From: Haemonchus contortus
Lineage: Eukaryota; Nematoda; Chromadorea; Rhabditida; Trichostrongylidae
Assembly: GCA_000469685.2 (NCBI GenBank)
Contig: LS997564.1
Location: forward strand, 27,996,959 to 28,060,958
DNA: 64,000 nt
Direction: 5' to 3'
Shown: positions 37,501 through 49,937 of the stretch, piece after piece
How the letters are laid out: the number at the start of each line of letters is the position of its first letter
Numbering within the stretch: the stretch's first letter is position 1
Notes under the pieces: generated by a model
The model's input: the letters and a program-made list of their open reading frames with translations, nothing else
Told to the model about the DNA's origin: nothing
Database searches by the model: none
Position numbers and translations under genes: made by a program

Positions 37501-40500
37501 CGAAGCGTTCAGTACAAGACCGAACGCTGCTTCTTCTGTGATCTCACCTGCTCGGTTGACCCTGTAAAACAGAAGCTCGCTGAAGGAAGACGTATATCAA
37601 AGGAAAGCGAGATTGGAAAAGAGTGGTGAATAGTTGGTATCCTTCATGTTTGTATTTACATATGAAAAATAATTGGCAATTTTGCCCTGATCACATGGCA
37701 GTCTATACGAGTATGTATGCAAGTTGGGGGCATGGGAAGCAGCGCGTGGCCAGGGAATTTCTTTACTCAGAAGCAAGGCTTCCTCAAAATTCAAGAACTG
37801 CCAGAAACACCGGTCATTATTACCGAATTGCTTGACTTATTTGTACCACTATCCGATATTTTCATCCTTATAACCTCATTCTCAACACTCATATAACCTC
37901 CTCAGGAACCTTGTTCCCTTCTGTCGTCACTGCGAATTCCATGATCCGAACTGTTCTTATTAGACACTCTCACAGACAAGACTCGTGACCATACCCGTAA
38001 CTAGCGCTAATGAAATACTGGTTGAGTTGGAATGGTTCAATTTCTACTAATTTGCTACATTATCACAACTAACACACACCGTACTCATTCCCATACAGAA
38101 ATGGGGAATGATTTCTCTTCTTTTTACCTGAAAGAGTTTTTTTTTTCGATATTTTCAAAACTTCATAATTTTCATGATAAAGGAAAGTTGTGTTTACCTT
38201 TCGAGGTGCTCATCCAATAGATCAGAAACTGATCGGACTCCATTGGCACCCACGTTCAGGATGTCCATTGCACTTGAGAACAGCCTACAGCGAAACAATT
38301 TCCAGCATTCTCTTGTTGTGGAAAGTTTTCGAGCCTATTAAGGATAGAAACGGTTGAATTACCGAGAAGAAAATGCTATGTTCACAGCCGTTTCAACTTT
38401 GTCACCAGTCAAAGCCATACACAAATGCCGGCCTCACGTAGAAGATGTATGCATTCAGGTACTCCTTCCTGAAGGCGGTCTTCTATTGCAGTCACACCTA
38501 GAAAATGGAGAACGTTTAGGGGAGCACGATGAAAGACTTCCCAAATGGGAAGCATAATCTGAGGGAAGCTCACCTAGCAATTCGACATTTTGCTCTGCTT
38601 TCAGTATGCTATCCCGGATCAGATTTTCACGGTGATGGGGATCAAGTTCGGCTTCTTCATGCAAAGCGCGCCACGCCTACGTAAATAAGGTATTTACTAA
38701 TGCTTGATTACATATGTTCCTAAGAAGCCCTACATGGTATTCCTCTTCACTCAAGTACTTCTTTGCCAAGCATAGCGTTCGCAGACCTTCCTTTCGCATA
38801 GTCAGAGAGATGTTCTTGAGCCTGAAAATGGCATTCAGGTTATCTTGCAGTAACACAGGGCAGGAGAGGGTGAGCCTTACCTTGAACACTTCCTCCTTCC
38901 CAATTTCGGATGTGATATATTCATTGGCCAGAATCGGAAGGACACTAGCGTCAGCACCTTTCGTCAACAATATAATCCTCTTTTTCCCCGTGCACTCCTG
39001 TACAATCACGGACATTCGCTTGCGATCCGAGTCGAATGGAAGGGTATGGAGTAGCTAAATAAAGGTACTGTGAAGAAACTCCAGCGAAACCACACACTAT
39101 TAACTTCCTCACCTTGTATTTCACTATCTGACCACTGGCCCTTATATGAATGTTCACTTCATCGAATCTACGCCTCAACAGCCGTACACCATATTCCCTT
39201 GCTGCTTCAACAAGAGCGAGCTCATCCGGAGATTCAGAGTCATAATAGGAATGGAGTGGAGCAGTGGTGTCAGAAGAAGACTGGGATTGACGCTTGTCCA
39301 CAGATCTGAATGGGCCAAGACAATTGTGTATGTATGATGGATGTAAGCGAAAAAGAAAGAGCCCTAAGTGTCTGATGGGGATCAGCTGAGGTTTAGCAAG
39401 GAGGTTAAGACAAATCATTGGAGATTCTAATGATGACGAGATTTGATCGAATACGAATAACTTTAGCATGGTCTATTCGAGCGTATTTCGAAACGTAGAT
39501 CGAATCCTGACAGAGCGCTTCCGCCTCAGGAGCGGGCACCAAGAGAACGGATTCCCAGGAAGCATCGAATTGGAACGTATTCTCACAATGCATTGAAAGT
39601 TCCGACAATTCTACGTGGGTGTAAAATGACTAGGAACAGTCAGTCAATCGAAAATATCTGCAGACAGAGTGATGGCAAGCCTGTAATCCCTGTATCATCT
39701 GCTGAGGCCAGGTAAGCGCAGGCCACCCTCCGATTTCGCAGCGCTGCACATCCCTTTTCCTTTCTTCCTTTCTTTGTACACTGCTACACTCCTCTTGCAG
39801 TAGACCGGAAGTTCAAAGAAAAACCGGAGATGCACTGAGTCATTGGCACGATCGAAAACAAATAAGAAGTGCGATTTAACCCGGCACCCAGTTAGTCATC
39901 GACGCCATTCCATTTCTGTAAGCAATCCGCTCCAGTTTCGCAAAAGCGCTTTTTTTTTCATAGCCCAAAAAACGGTCAACTAGTCTGGCAGCGTGCCAGA
40001 TTTATTATGTGTGAAAGACAAAAAAATACCTCTATCGCAAGCGCTCATGTCAGAGTAAGGCGGATGGTCACGACTCATCAGGAGCTTACTTACAAGGGAA
40101 GGATAATTGGTCGCAGTGGCCATTCAAGATGAGATGTATACCTTCGTAGGTTGTTTCGAACGCTGATCTCAAATCTGCATTCCAAATCTGCGAAACGATT
40201 CTGGGAACAAAGTTACGGGCCCGGGGCCTCCCTGTGTTATACCACTGCGCTGAACGGATCACCGAGCCGAGCAAAACCCTTGCCTGTGCAACGGTGGCCT
40301 GGGGGATAGTGTGGTGGATTGATAGGCATGACATCAAGGTTCGATTCCTTGATGCATGGGCTCGTTTTGCTTTCCCATAAAATGCGTCCCAAACGCTTGC
40401 AAAACGTTTTTGGGCTCAATGTTGGGCGTCTAGAGGGTTCCCTCACAATTTACGACTCCGGAGAGGTATTACAAGGCAAGTTTTTTTTTTGCCGCCCACC

Positions 40501-43500
40501 GGCCGATTAAGGGTGGAGCTCCATTCGAGAAAAGAGGAATTTTAAATATTTGCTTGAAATGAGCCTCAAGGGCTTCAAGGAGGGGGATTTTAAATGATTC
40601 ATCGGGTCAAACGCTCTTCAACACGTTACCAGCGAATCTTCTGAACGAATGTGGGATCATCATATTTGGTGGAGGAAGTTCTTTCTTGTAGCATGAAGTA
40701 GACGCCAACACTATCCAAGAGGCGGTAATGAAGTGGTTTCGAACCGTGCTTATCGATACTAGATAAAGCCCGTGATCCTTTGCGAAGAAGTCGAATTCGT
40801 GAAAGACGATCACAATTACCCTCTCCGGTCGCCTGATGAGGACAGCAACGATGGACCCGTAGCTTCGCAAATGAAACTTCCTACGTTTGTGGGGATATAG
40901 AGGCTCCGAAGTGAAACGTAGCCCTCATGTTTGTGATCTGGCCCATGAGCTCCAATTTTGTGGCTCTGGTGGAAGAGTCTATAGTCTTTTGAAGCTCGAG
41001 TTTCAAAAGAAGCCGCACCTTCTCGAGCATGAGAAACACGTTTTGCATTATCACGACAAAGGGCCGTCTACGGAAATTAAGAGAGCATGAGCTTTCGAAA
41101 TAATGTGTTATTGACAACTTACGATGTATTATGTGGTCGCAACTATCAGGTGCAGAACAAGCTAGTCGGTCTGCCTACTTATGAAGATTAGCGGATAAAT
41201 TGTAAGGATGAGTTATCGTAAAATTAATAAAGGAGTCCCATTGCGCGACAGTCATTTCCAGTGGATACCGCTTCAAATCAACAATGAAGGCTCATAGGGG
41301 GGAAGTTCAGAACAATTCACAGGTGGATACAGGGTTTCGAGGACAGCCGTGGTACCACGCTTACCTAATGAAAGGGCCTCTTAAAGGGCATTTACCCCAA
41401 GAATAGAATCAACGGATAATCATATGTGCATACAAAGAGATAAACTATTGTTCTACAGTATTTTTTCAACATTGCCCGTTAACTTGTACCACCCCTTCGA
41501 AAGCGCGAGCACCATTCCTAGAATCTGCGGGCCGTATCTCTCCCATAGAAGGCTCTGGTCGGATAAGTCATTCATCCACCGCCTACCGTAAGTACGGGGA
41601 GCTGCCGAAGATTTCAAAACACCATCTCGATTGTTCAGGGTAGACATACGTATGCATATATTCGGCCAATAGCGGTAAGAAAAATTTTATTGGATTACTA
41701 TTCTCCGGAGTCCTAAATTGTGAGGGAACCCTCTAGACGCCCAACATTGAGCCCAAAAACGTTTTGCAAGCGTTTAGGACGCATTTTATGGAAAAGCAAA
41801 ACGAGCCCATGCATCAAGGAATCGAACCTTGATGTCATGCCTATCAGTCCACCACACTATCCCCCAGGCCACCGTTGAACAGGTAAGGGCTTTGCTCGGC
41901 TCGGTGATCAGTTCAGCGCAGTGGTATAACACAGGGAGGCCCCGGGCCCGTAACTTTGTTCCCAGAATCGTTTCGCAGATTTGGAATGCAGATTTGAGAT
42001 CAGCGTTCGAAACAACCTACGAAGGTATACATCTCATCTTGAATGGCCACTGCGACCAATTATCCTTCCCGTTAGTACATATTGGACCAATTTTCCTTTT
42101 CTTAGACTTCCGCCCCGACTTGTCCTTATGACTTTGAAAGAGTAGCAGAGATGGGTAGACCTGTTTTGAAGTTAACTCTGGGGAGATTGTTGTATCAATT
42201 ACATAGGGAGGATACTGCATCGCGCTGGCCGTAGCGTCATAAGGCCACGAATCACATTATTCTAAATATAATTTTGTATGTTACCTACATGGTCAAGGAC
42301 TCACCTTCGGAACGGACTGAGCTCTTTTATTCCTTTGAGACGTGCTAGACTAAGTAGAGATGGTCGATGCAGGATACCCGGTATACTGGCCATGCTCTTA
42401 AGCGAATTCTGTGAGCTCTTCTCCTTGATCTCATTAGAGACGATTTCCGTAACACTGGGCACTGGTGGAGAGTCATCCTTCAGAAAAAGGTATTTATAGA
42501 GGCTGAAGTGGTTCGTCCGGAGAGACCTACCTTGTCGTCGTGGAGGTCTATGAGCTCAATGCTCTCTCGAGGGCTCTTCAACCTTTGACCAGAAGGAACT
42601 TCTTCCTCCACTTCTTCAAGAAACTTGACGCTCAGCGGTGAAATCGTGAGCCTTTCAGTGGTAGTATCCGATTCTTCACAGCTGATGTCGATCATATCAC
42701 CATCAGGATCCATGAGATCCTGAAAAAGAGGCTTCTAGGTGTTCCGCCGTTCAAAAGGACGACACAAGGTTCATTCAGCTTTTTCTGGATTTTCGTGGCA
42801 AAGGTATTTCCAATCGAGACCAAAAACAGTAAAATTTTAGCATTACATCGTTCTGTAGCTGAGAATGTTCTACCTCATGAGGTTTTGCGTTTACCACAAC
42901 GGTATTACAGATAGCCATTGTGAGGAAAAACAGATATATCTGATTGTCCACATCAGCTTCCCGAACAGCTCGACTCAGTAGAGCCTCAAGGCCACGGTCC
43001 TTTGAAGGTCGTGGTCGCCCGAGTCGATCATCTGGTTGGTCGATAGCTGCAGCCACGGAATGGCCACCGAAATCTCGTCCTCTTAGTGAACAACGACGAA
43101 ACACCATCTGGAAGGAGAAGCTTAGGGACACCGAGAACGAATATTTTCTGCTGGAATTGAGATAGACATACATAAATCTCATAGAAGCGATTATAGAAAA
43201 ATTATAAAGGAACCAGATTTTTGAAACAGGGTTTCTAAATTCCACAATTATTCTAGAAAAATTAAATTTATTTCGGTAAATAAATACGATTGACAGAGGA
43301 CGGTCATTATTTTTGAATACCTGATTTTCCGTGAGCGTTCCGGTTTTGTCGGACATGACATACTGGACTTGGCCGAGTTCTTCCGGAATATTCAAGGCTC
43401 TGCAAGCAGTACAAAATTGTAAACACCACAGGAAGGACGAGCAAGCAGTCTTATTGAGCGAAGAAAGCCGTAACAACATCACGGTCCCCTCAAGCAGTGG

Positions 43501-46500
43501 ACCAATAGAACCCAAGAAACACTTTCGCCTTACTTCGAGAGCGACGAGAATCGTACATTCTTAGGCAAAGTAACTAACCGACATTGCAGGCGTTTGTCCA
43601 GCTTCTCATAGTACATGTTCTTGTCTTGAGATATGAGCCATACCTGTCCGATTTTTATGAACTCTATCGAGACATACAGTGAAATCGGTATCAGCACCTG
43701 CAAAGGTATCAGGCATGAGATATGTCAATAATAGAATGTGCAGCATTCTAGAAATCGACGAAATTTTCATAATAGGCAGATGGATCAGTGATAAGTGAAG
43801 CAGTTACCATTCATGCGGTCCTATCATCTAATTCCTAATCACTACCGATTCCCCTTCTTTCATATGATTCCTTCGAGGATAAGTGGGAAAGCTCAAAAGG
43901 ATTCCGATACTGAAGGTAACTAGAGGGTGCAGAATACCAGCAGGGATAAGAATCATAACCGAAGACTAAGCCGTTCAGTAACACGCCGCTGTTCAGGCTA
44001 ATGCAATCACCTGGCAAAGCAAAATATGAAACTGCTACCAAAGTCAAAGATGGATCAGAAGTCAAGTTGACCTTGTAGGGACGCATCTTACATGCTGTAC
44101 AAGTGTAGTGAACCGTACTGCCACTGTACCACCTCCATCCCTCATTACGTCTGCCGCTCGCTGTTTTCACAGAGATATACCCTTGAAAAGCACTAGCTAA
44201 CCTGCAAAACGATGATGAAGGACCAGAAATTCCAGAAACTCTCGAAGGAAGGACGAAACAATGTGCCACCAGGCATTTCGGACCATGTGAAGAACGGAAT
44301 CATGTACGGGTTCGAGAAGCTTCTCATCCATACTCCTAAAATTGGTCTTTTCAATATCTAAAAAGAAAGTACCTTACAGAACAGGCAACCTTCGAATTGT
44401 TATCGTACCTGATAGTACTGCTCCAGTAATACAGAGTGCCAGAAGGATCACGACGCACCATATGATATCGATATTTGTCAGGCGTTCCAATGTACTTCTG
44501 AAAAGAAGAAGTTAAGTTGTTCAAGGAGCTAAACCTGCATCCTGTTTGGGTGGCGGTACTTCTCCCCGAACTCTAACTACGAGCGGCAGCGGTTCCTTGG
44601 CGGATTCCGTATCTTTCCACTGGTAATTCGAAAATTTCCCTTTAAAGCGCGATTGAGTGCGGTGAGAGCGGCGCGATTCCTGAGTAGAAGTACCCACACC
44701 TAGGACGTTCGATGGGGGTGGAATATGCGAACTTTATGAAGCGGTTGAAAGGTTTTCGATTTATGAGGTCCACTGAGTTGTTAGTTGTTTGTTACGCACT
44801 CAAAAATACGCTATAGTTACCGAGACGTTATAGTTCGTGGTAGCAATGTGATACCTGAGTGACCGCTGAAACGGCCTCACCGAAAATATTCCTGATAAGG
44901 CTCATGTAGGCTCCAAGAGCTAACTATAATTGCTAGCGTACCCCATATCGACATGAGTCTTCACCCTATCGTGCATGACATGACCGATTGAACCACCATA
45001 AATAGGTATTAGTACGTTCTATTATAGGCTCGGGATGGAAGAAACGGGGTCAGCACGTAAGAAAACTACCTAGGCTAGAGCCAAATGATAGGTAGAGATA
45101 GATAACCGAAGGGCTGCTACAATATGGTTACCTCCCACTTTCTTCTCAAAGCGTGGTTTATAGGCAGTAGGCCGGAACCTCAATGTCTCCCAATTCCCTC
45201 ATTTCACTTTTAGAAAACACGTTCCACTGACCTATCACACCTTCTAAATATAGCATAGGTATATTTACGATGCTCTCGCTTCCAACGCTAGTCAGTATTT
45301 ACCCTCTCGAAGATGCGAAATCTTTGGTGCGATGATGTGTTTTCAACCACATTCACACCCTGAATGTGACCTTCCTTTTCAATCGGACCAGTTCGGAACA
45401 TCGATACGGCATACTCCAACACCCGCTGTATCTGAGCCAAGAATACTTCAATTCAGTGTTCAGGCTAGGGCTCGCCTTCCTCTTACGCTTCATCCGAAAG
45501 AAGAATATTTTGAATGGGGGGAAACGAAGGTAACAGCTGCGCCCAGGATTGATTATCTCCTAATCTTGGCATATGTCGATTCAGTTTCGTATTCAAATTG
45601 AGGAATACACCAGCCAGTAACTTTATTAATGTTCCACCCCTCATGAGTATGATATGGGCAAAAACAGTAGGGAACCGTTTTCCTCGATACCTCACACCCG
45701 TCATAATTTGCCAACTTCTTACCACACACCACCGCTACACGGATTCGGCCACCCATATGATTTCATTCAATGCCCCTAGGTGGTCCAAGCAAGCATTTGG
45801 TCTGGTAACATTGGTTCACTTGGGCGAATCCAAAGTACCAACCAAATAAAGAAAAGGAGTCAAACGCTCAAAAAAAATCAACCGACCCGACAGGAGGCTT
45901 TTTAAAGAAAATTTCAAAGAAATTCAAAACGTACCTCTTATATCGGGGTCCATTATTGTTCAACATGGCTTTAGTGTCACGGCCTAAATTATTAAGTAAG
46001 TAATAAGTGCAAAACAGCTCTGAATCGTATTATTCAGTGGTCAACGATAATTATATGAGCTCAAAGTCAATACTGTTTTCAAGCGCATCCCTCTTTATAT
46101 GTATGTAAGGCAGCGCAGGCTAGGATGACAATTCAGATAGGACCGAAAAAAGAATTCACCTGCATAAAGTACTATTCCTTCGACGAAATCAGTATTTTTC
46201 ACAACACATCCACGAAGGAGAACGTTTTCTTTGGCCAAAATGGTGAACTCTCTTGGTAGAGGTGGACCTTAAGAACGGCTATTGAGGCTCAAATAAATAA
46301 AAATACACAGGGTACAAGAAAATCTGACGAACCGCCATCCATGGTTTCCAGCCGACCTTCGAACTTGTACACATCCGTTGTAGGCTCTTCACAACACACC
46401 TAATCGAATATGAATATAAATACCTCCCGATTCTAAGAAAACGATGGTTTACTGAGCAAATTACCTTGTACATGAACTGATCGGGAGAGAAGTTCAATGG

Positions 46501-49500
46501 TACTGTGGGGTTATGAAACTTTCCCATAGCACGAATGGCTTGTCGTTGTTTCAAGTTACTTTCACCATCCAAGTTACAAGTGTCTACATAACAAATACCT
46601 GGAATCATTAAAATTAAATAGATGGTGACCCTGAAAAACACTAAGCAGATCAACAATAAAGTTCTGATGATCATAGGTCGTTTCCTTAGGAGCCGTTTTA
46701 TATACATACGTGAAGGTAATTGAGTACGTATGTGGACTGTATAACAGTTTCTGGTATGTGTCAAGTTCATGCAAGTATTTCCATCAAATCGGATCTGGGA
46801 ACATGATGGGTGGGAAAATCAGTTTCCTTTTACCAGAGTTCAAGATGTTGCGTCTACCGTAGAAGAACCTCTCGTAGTTTTTCAAGTCCTTCCAACCGGG
46901 CACTGTTTGACAAATACGAAAAAGGCTCTTTGGTTTACTGAGCTGTCCAGCAAAGTGCTCTAATGCTCTCAAACAAAACCTGTGTCCATAAGATCTGACT
47001 TAAAAACTGCCAGGTAGTTTACTTTGCAGTTAAAAACATAGTTCTCGCTGGCTATGTATTGTATATACTGAGGGGCGCTTCCAGGTGAATCTAGACACAT
47101 CCCTTGAGAACAGCCTGAGGAGACATACAACGCCTTGAACTTTACTGAAAGAACCCCCTCCGTGGATCTGAGTGCTGAATAAGCTATGGCATACAAGCCA
47201 TCAAGAAGGCAAGGGCAAGCGGGGTCTTGTTAGTGTAGGAGTTTCAGCACGGTGCTCCGATAGCACGGGCGCGGGTTTGGATCCCATCCGAGGTCTAGGT
47301 TTTGTTCATAACTCGCCAATCTTGTGGGTATCTTCTATGTTAGAGAATTCCCTATTGAAAACCTGACAGTAAAGGCATCCGCTAACTCTATGACCATCGA
47401 AACGTTGAAGCTGGCATTGAGGCAAGACCAGTTTTCGGCATTTGGAAACTAGAACCATCATGTTTTTAGTATAACTGTGGGTTTTGCTTTTGTCCCGTAA
47501 AACAACGTGAAATAAGGACCGTTCTCATAACTCAAGTTGACAGGCAATTTTTCACAATTATGGGTAAAAAATCTATACCCGTTCCATACGTCAAAGCAAA
47601 ATTACTTTTCCACCAATTTGGTGGAACCTTCTGGGAAATCTGGTTGAACTGGAATTCTTTGGAATAACTGTTAACATAAAGGGGAGGTGCTGTAGTGGCA
47701 AGTGCAGCGTTGCCTTCGCATGGGGCCGGACCCCGAACCGATACTCGCCCAGGTCGACCATGCCTTCCACCCCCCCCCCACCAGCTAATTAGTACCAGAC
47801 CACACCAATCTGGGAGGATGAAAGTACTGACTTGTACAACGGCTGGTCGCTGCAGTTTAATGCGGAGGTCCAAAACGCCTCTATGTTTCCGAATGGAAGC
47901 TGAATTCAGGGCGCATCCCAGCAAAGACCTGAGACTTACCGTTGGCATCACTGCTCCTCAACAACAGCATATCGGCAGGAATGATCTCATCATGAGACAA
48001 ATGCACGAAATCTCCAACTAGTATATGCTTCCATTCTAATTTACGATACCTGAAGGTAAGTATTTTGTATAAAAGAGTCCCACCTCTCTAAGGATGACCC
48101 ACCTTCCCTGACTGGAGTCCCATACACGGCATGTGGAATGGTTGACTTTTTGATCAGACTTATACCGGCGATAATCCTGAATTGAATCATTGAGTATGGC
48201 AAAATATGTTGAAAAATAACAACAAAATGCATATTTTATGGTAAAAATACTGGATACTGCAAAAATCTAAAAAGAAAAAGAAGAGTGGGAGTACTGACCT
48301 CGAATGCGTCTTTTATAGCTGTTACTCCGAGGACAAAAGAGATTGGCATTAGTGATATGTATTTCCCAAACGCTCCAATTATCATATTCAATACAACAAT
48401 AAAAATGAAATATAAATTTGCTGCACGATGTAACTGAAAAGAATAAATTCGCAGACTCATAGCCTTTTAAAAGAGCTCTTAGAAAAGAGCAAATTAAAAA
48501 AATCTAAATCGTTTTTTATTCTTTTCTGGGAAGAAAGCCCAGCTGATGAGCGTAATTCTTCCTTCTGCCTTTTGGCCAGCCGGCCACTCAGTTCTATCCT
48601 TTTAAGGAGTACATGTACTACGATACACTACCAGAAAACCCCCGTAAGGGACGAGCCAGGAAAAGTGTTCTACTCCCTGGTTGCACACCACTTGAAGAGC
48701 ATGGCAGGATCTGCAGTGCTGCTTGAGTTCAGCTTCGGGAAGCACAGCAATTCGATGTTTTTACAGCTCTGCCACTTCCAGTTTCACATCCATCTCTACA
48801 AACTTCAAGGAAAATTCAACTATTATAATAAGACAGGGAGGAGGAGGTGTAGTGACAAGTGGCGCACTCTCCCACATGCATAGTCACTGGTTCGAATCGC
48901 GGACCGATTTCCAGACCACCAGGCCTCCCACCCCTCCGGTTTCGATTAATTGGTACCAAACTTGTCTGGGAGATTAAAAGCTCTGGCTCTCACATCGGCT
49001 GGCCACCGTAAGTGTTTGTATAAGCCACACTCACATCCAATACTCCAAAACGATTCTGGATGGAAATCGAATGCGGGGCGCATCCCTCAGACGAGATTGA
49101 TCAATGCTCGGAGACCTTATGCGTTTACCTTTATTGTAGGACAAGACGTACCTGCTCTAATAAATTTTTAGGCAAGAATGTCAGTATACTGTATTTTGTA
49201 GTACTGATTCTATTATCGGCATATCGTCGATTCGGATGTTCGTACCTACAATTGTTAACCTCTACGGAAATAGCCAAGTAAGGTCAAAATAGTATTCTGG
49301 CTAACCTTGGTGGTGGTTCGGCTTGATTGTTCGGTGTAACAATCCGATAAGCCGGCAAAACTAGATCGTTGCCGAATAGCCATCGTGTCCATCGATGTCG
49401 CTTCAGAATCCGTCCACCCGTCTCCGCCTTCTCGCGGATTACTTGAGTTGGGCTCGAGAATATAGGCCTGAAGACGAGCAGTCTAGGACTTTTAGTTCAT

Positions 49501-49937
49501 GTTTGACAGAAACCGAACATCTGCTGAATGCATATTAAAATACAAGTTTACAAAGTCTTGTAAAATCGATTTTACTGCTCGAGTGTTCACTTTTTCTTGA
49601 GGGCAAGGAATCCTTCAAAGTATGGTCGGCGTAATAATATGCATTCTTTCTTTCATGAGTCATCCACAGTCCCATGAATGGCATTTTGCGATGCGCTACC
49701 TTCAGAGAAACGCCCAGGGAATGTGAACAGCAGCGACAGACGCAATTTCAAAGTGATTTTTTGGATGCCAAGAGAAGAGGAGAGTTTTCGATAATAACAC
49801 CTTATCTCTGTCTTTTTTCCATCAACTAGTACAGCCTTCGAGGAAGGGCTGAGGGGTGAAGCGGAAAGGCCAGGGGGAGGGTAGCGGAGTGAGGACTTAT
49901 CGTCCTTTAACCTGACCACACTACTTGTGATTATCAT
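34538..49937 (-). CDS. P4-type ATPase, phospholipid flippase (class V, ATP10/TAT-3-like)
   Basis: This is a membrane pump that moves phospholipids to the cytosolic leaflet using ATP. Exons (minus): 49937-49801, 49467-49306, 49245-49152, 48433-48299, 48176-48103, 48049-47940, 46598-46465, 46399-46333, 46267-46160, 45983-45935, 44497-44409, 44335-44202, 43697-43579, 43399-43321, 43107-42874, 42719-42531, 42477-42305, 39305-39113, 39054-38881, 38814-38734, 38676-38574, 38497-38363, 38284-38198, 37561-37442, 37222-37093, 36717-36547, 36481-36376, 36319-36225, 36073-35993, 35315-35211, 35151-34990, 34935-34747. A last exon 34717-34538 (to TGA) is doubtful. The product is about 1,340-1,400 residues. 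Motifs in order: [34 protein letters not shown] (actuator), PISL in M4, the phosphorylation loop [30 protein letters not shown] and [11 protein letters not shown], then the C-terminal membrane segments. Exon phases agree throughout except the exon 38497-38363, which is one base short at TGDK. The start is the first ATG of exon 1; an acceptor at 49912 with upstream exons is possible. Confidence 0.9.
36870..36960 (-). mobile_element. tRNA-derived SINE, head fragment in flippase intron
   Basis: Read on the minus strand: GGTGTAGTAGCAAGTAGGGT (A-box region), then GGATCGAATCTCGAGCCGATAC (B box and following). The body is missing. It lies in the intron between the exons ending at 37093 and starting at 36717, in the same sense as the gene. 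Confidence 0.6.
40096..40470 (+). repeat. Left arm of 2-kb inverted repeat, carries tRNA-like pol III boxes
   Basis: It matches the complement of 41695-42070 at about 95 percent or better by eye over about 375 bp. It contains a tRNA-like stretch with GATAGTGTGGTGGATTGAT (A-box-like) near 40306 and a perfect B box, GGTTCGATTCC, at 40338-40348. A conserved GTTTTTGGGCTCAATGTTGG follows. The arm is SINE-sized, so the pair could be two head-to-head SINE copies or the ends of a foldback element. It is inside a 3-kb intron of the flippase gene. Confidence 0.85.
40471..41694. other. Spacer between the inverted arms
   Basis: The 1.22-kb spacer has no long frame and no transposase motif. A small palindrome (CTTTTGAA-GCTCGAG-TTTCAAAAG) lies at about 40987-41011. 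If the arms belong to one element, this is its internal region and it lacks coding capacity. Confidence 0.5.
41695..42070 (-). repeat. Right arm of 2-kb inverted repeat, carries tRNA-like pol III boxes
   Basis: This is the reverse complement of 40096-40470. The B box appears here as GGAATCGAACC, read on the plus strand. Differences from the left arm are scattered single substitutions and a few small changes, and the open frames on both arms (for example 41829-42131) are shared by reason of the repeat. The outer end abuts the flippase intron sequence without a clear target duplication. Confidence 0.85.
47215..47300 (+). repeat. tRNA-like fragment, distinct from the main SINE family
   Basis: TTAGTGTAGGAGTTTCAGC fits a pol III A box, and GGGTTTGGATCCC fits a B box with two mismatches. 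They are separated by GGTGCTCCGATAGCACGG, a short stem that resembles a tRNA variable arm. No full cloverleaf could be drawn with an intact acceptor stem, so it is a pseudo-tRNA or a SINE head of another family. It lies in a flippase intron. Confidence 0.4.
47681..47938 (+). mobile_element. tRNA-derived SINE, antisense in flippase intron, abuts a splice donor
   Basis: The head GGGGAGGTGCTGTAGTGGCAAGTG is followed by the body CTGGGAGGATGAAAGTACTGACTTG and GGGCGCATCCCAGC. The end of the copy overlaps the 5' splice site of the exon 48049-47940: on the minus strand the donor GTAAGTCTCAGG is read from the SINE tail region. A poly-C run (eleven bases) interrupts the body. Confidence 0.78.
48838..49137 (+). 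mobile_element. tRNA-derived SINE, antisense in flippase intron
   Basis: The head GGAGGAGGTGTAGTGACAAGTGGCGCAC and B box GGTTCGAATCGCGG are clear. The body markers are AATTGGTACCAAACTTGTCTGGGAG, GGCTGGCCACCGTAAG and ATGCGGGGCGCATCCCTCAGACG. The tail is close to ACCTTTATT. The copy ends about 14 bases from the donor of the exon 49245-49152. Confidence 0.85.

Noticed and set aside
36995..39058. Plus-strand frames of 60-114 codons at 36995, 38714 and 39070
   Set aside because: They lie opposite flippase exons and are shadows of the real minus-strand coding sequence.
39405..39608. Minus-strand frame with coding-like composition between flippase exons 17 and 18
   Set aside because: The flanking exons are phase-compatible with each other directly, and this frame has neither a matching acceptor phase nor a good donor. 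It is not part of the model.
40086..40337. Minus-strand frame that is nearly identical to the plus-strand frame at 41829-42131
   Set aside because: The similarity comes from the inverted-repeat arms. Neither frame has a domain, and both read through the tRNA-like region.
40297..40374. tRNA gene suggested by the perfect B box
   Set aside because: No seven-base-pair acceptor stem or normal anticodon arm could be drawn. The box pair is part of a repeat present in two opposite arms.
42944..43564. Plus-strand frames of 73-77 codons at 42944 and 43331
   Set aside because: They are antisense to confirmed flippase exons (43107-42874 and 43399-43321) and have no domain.
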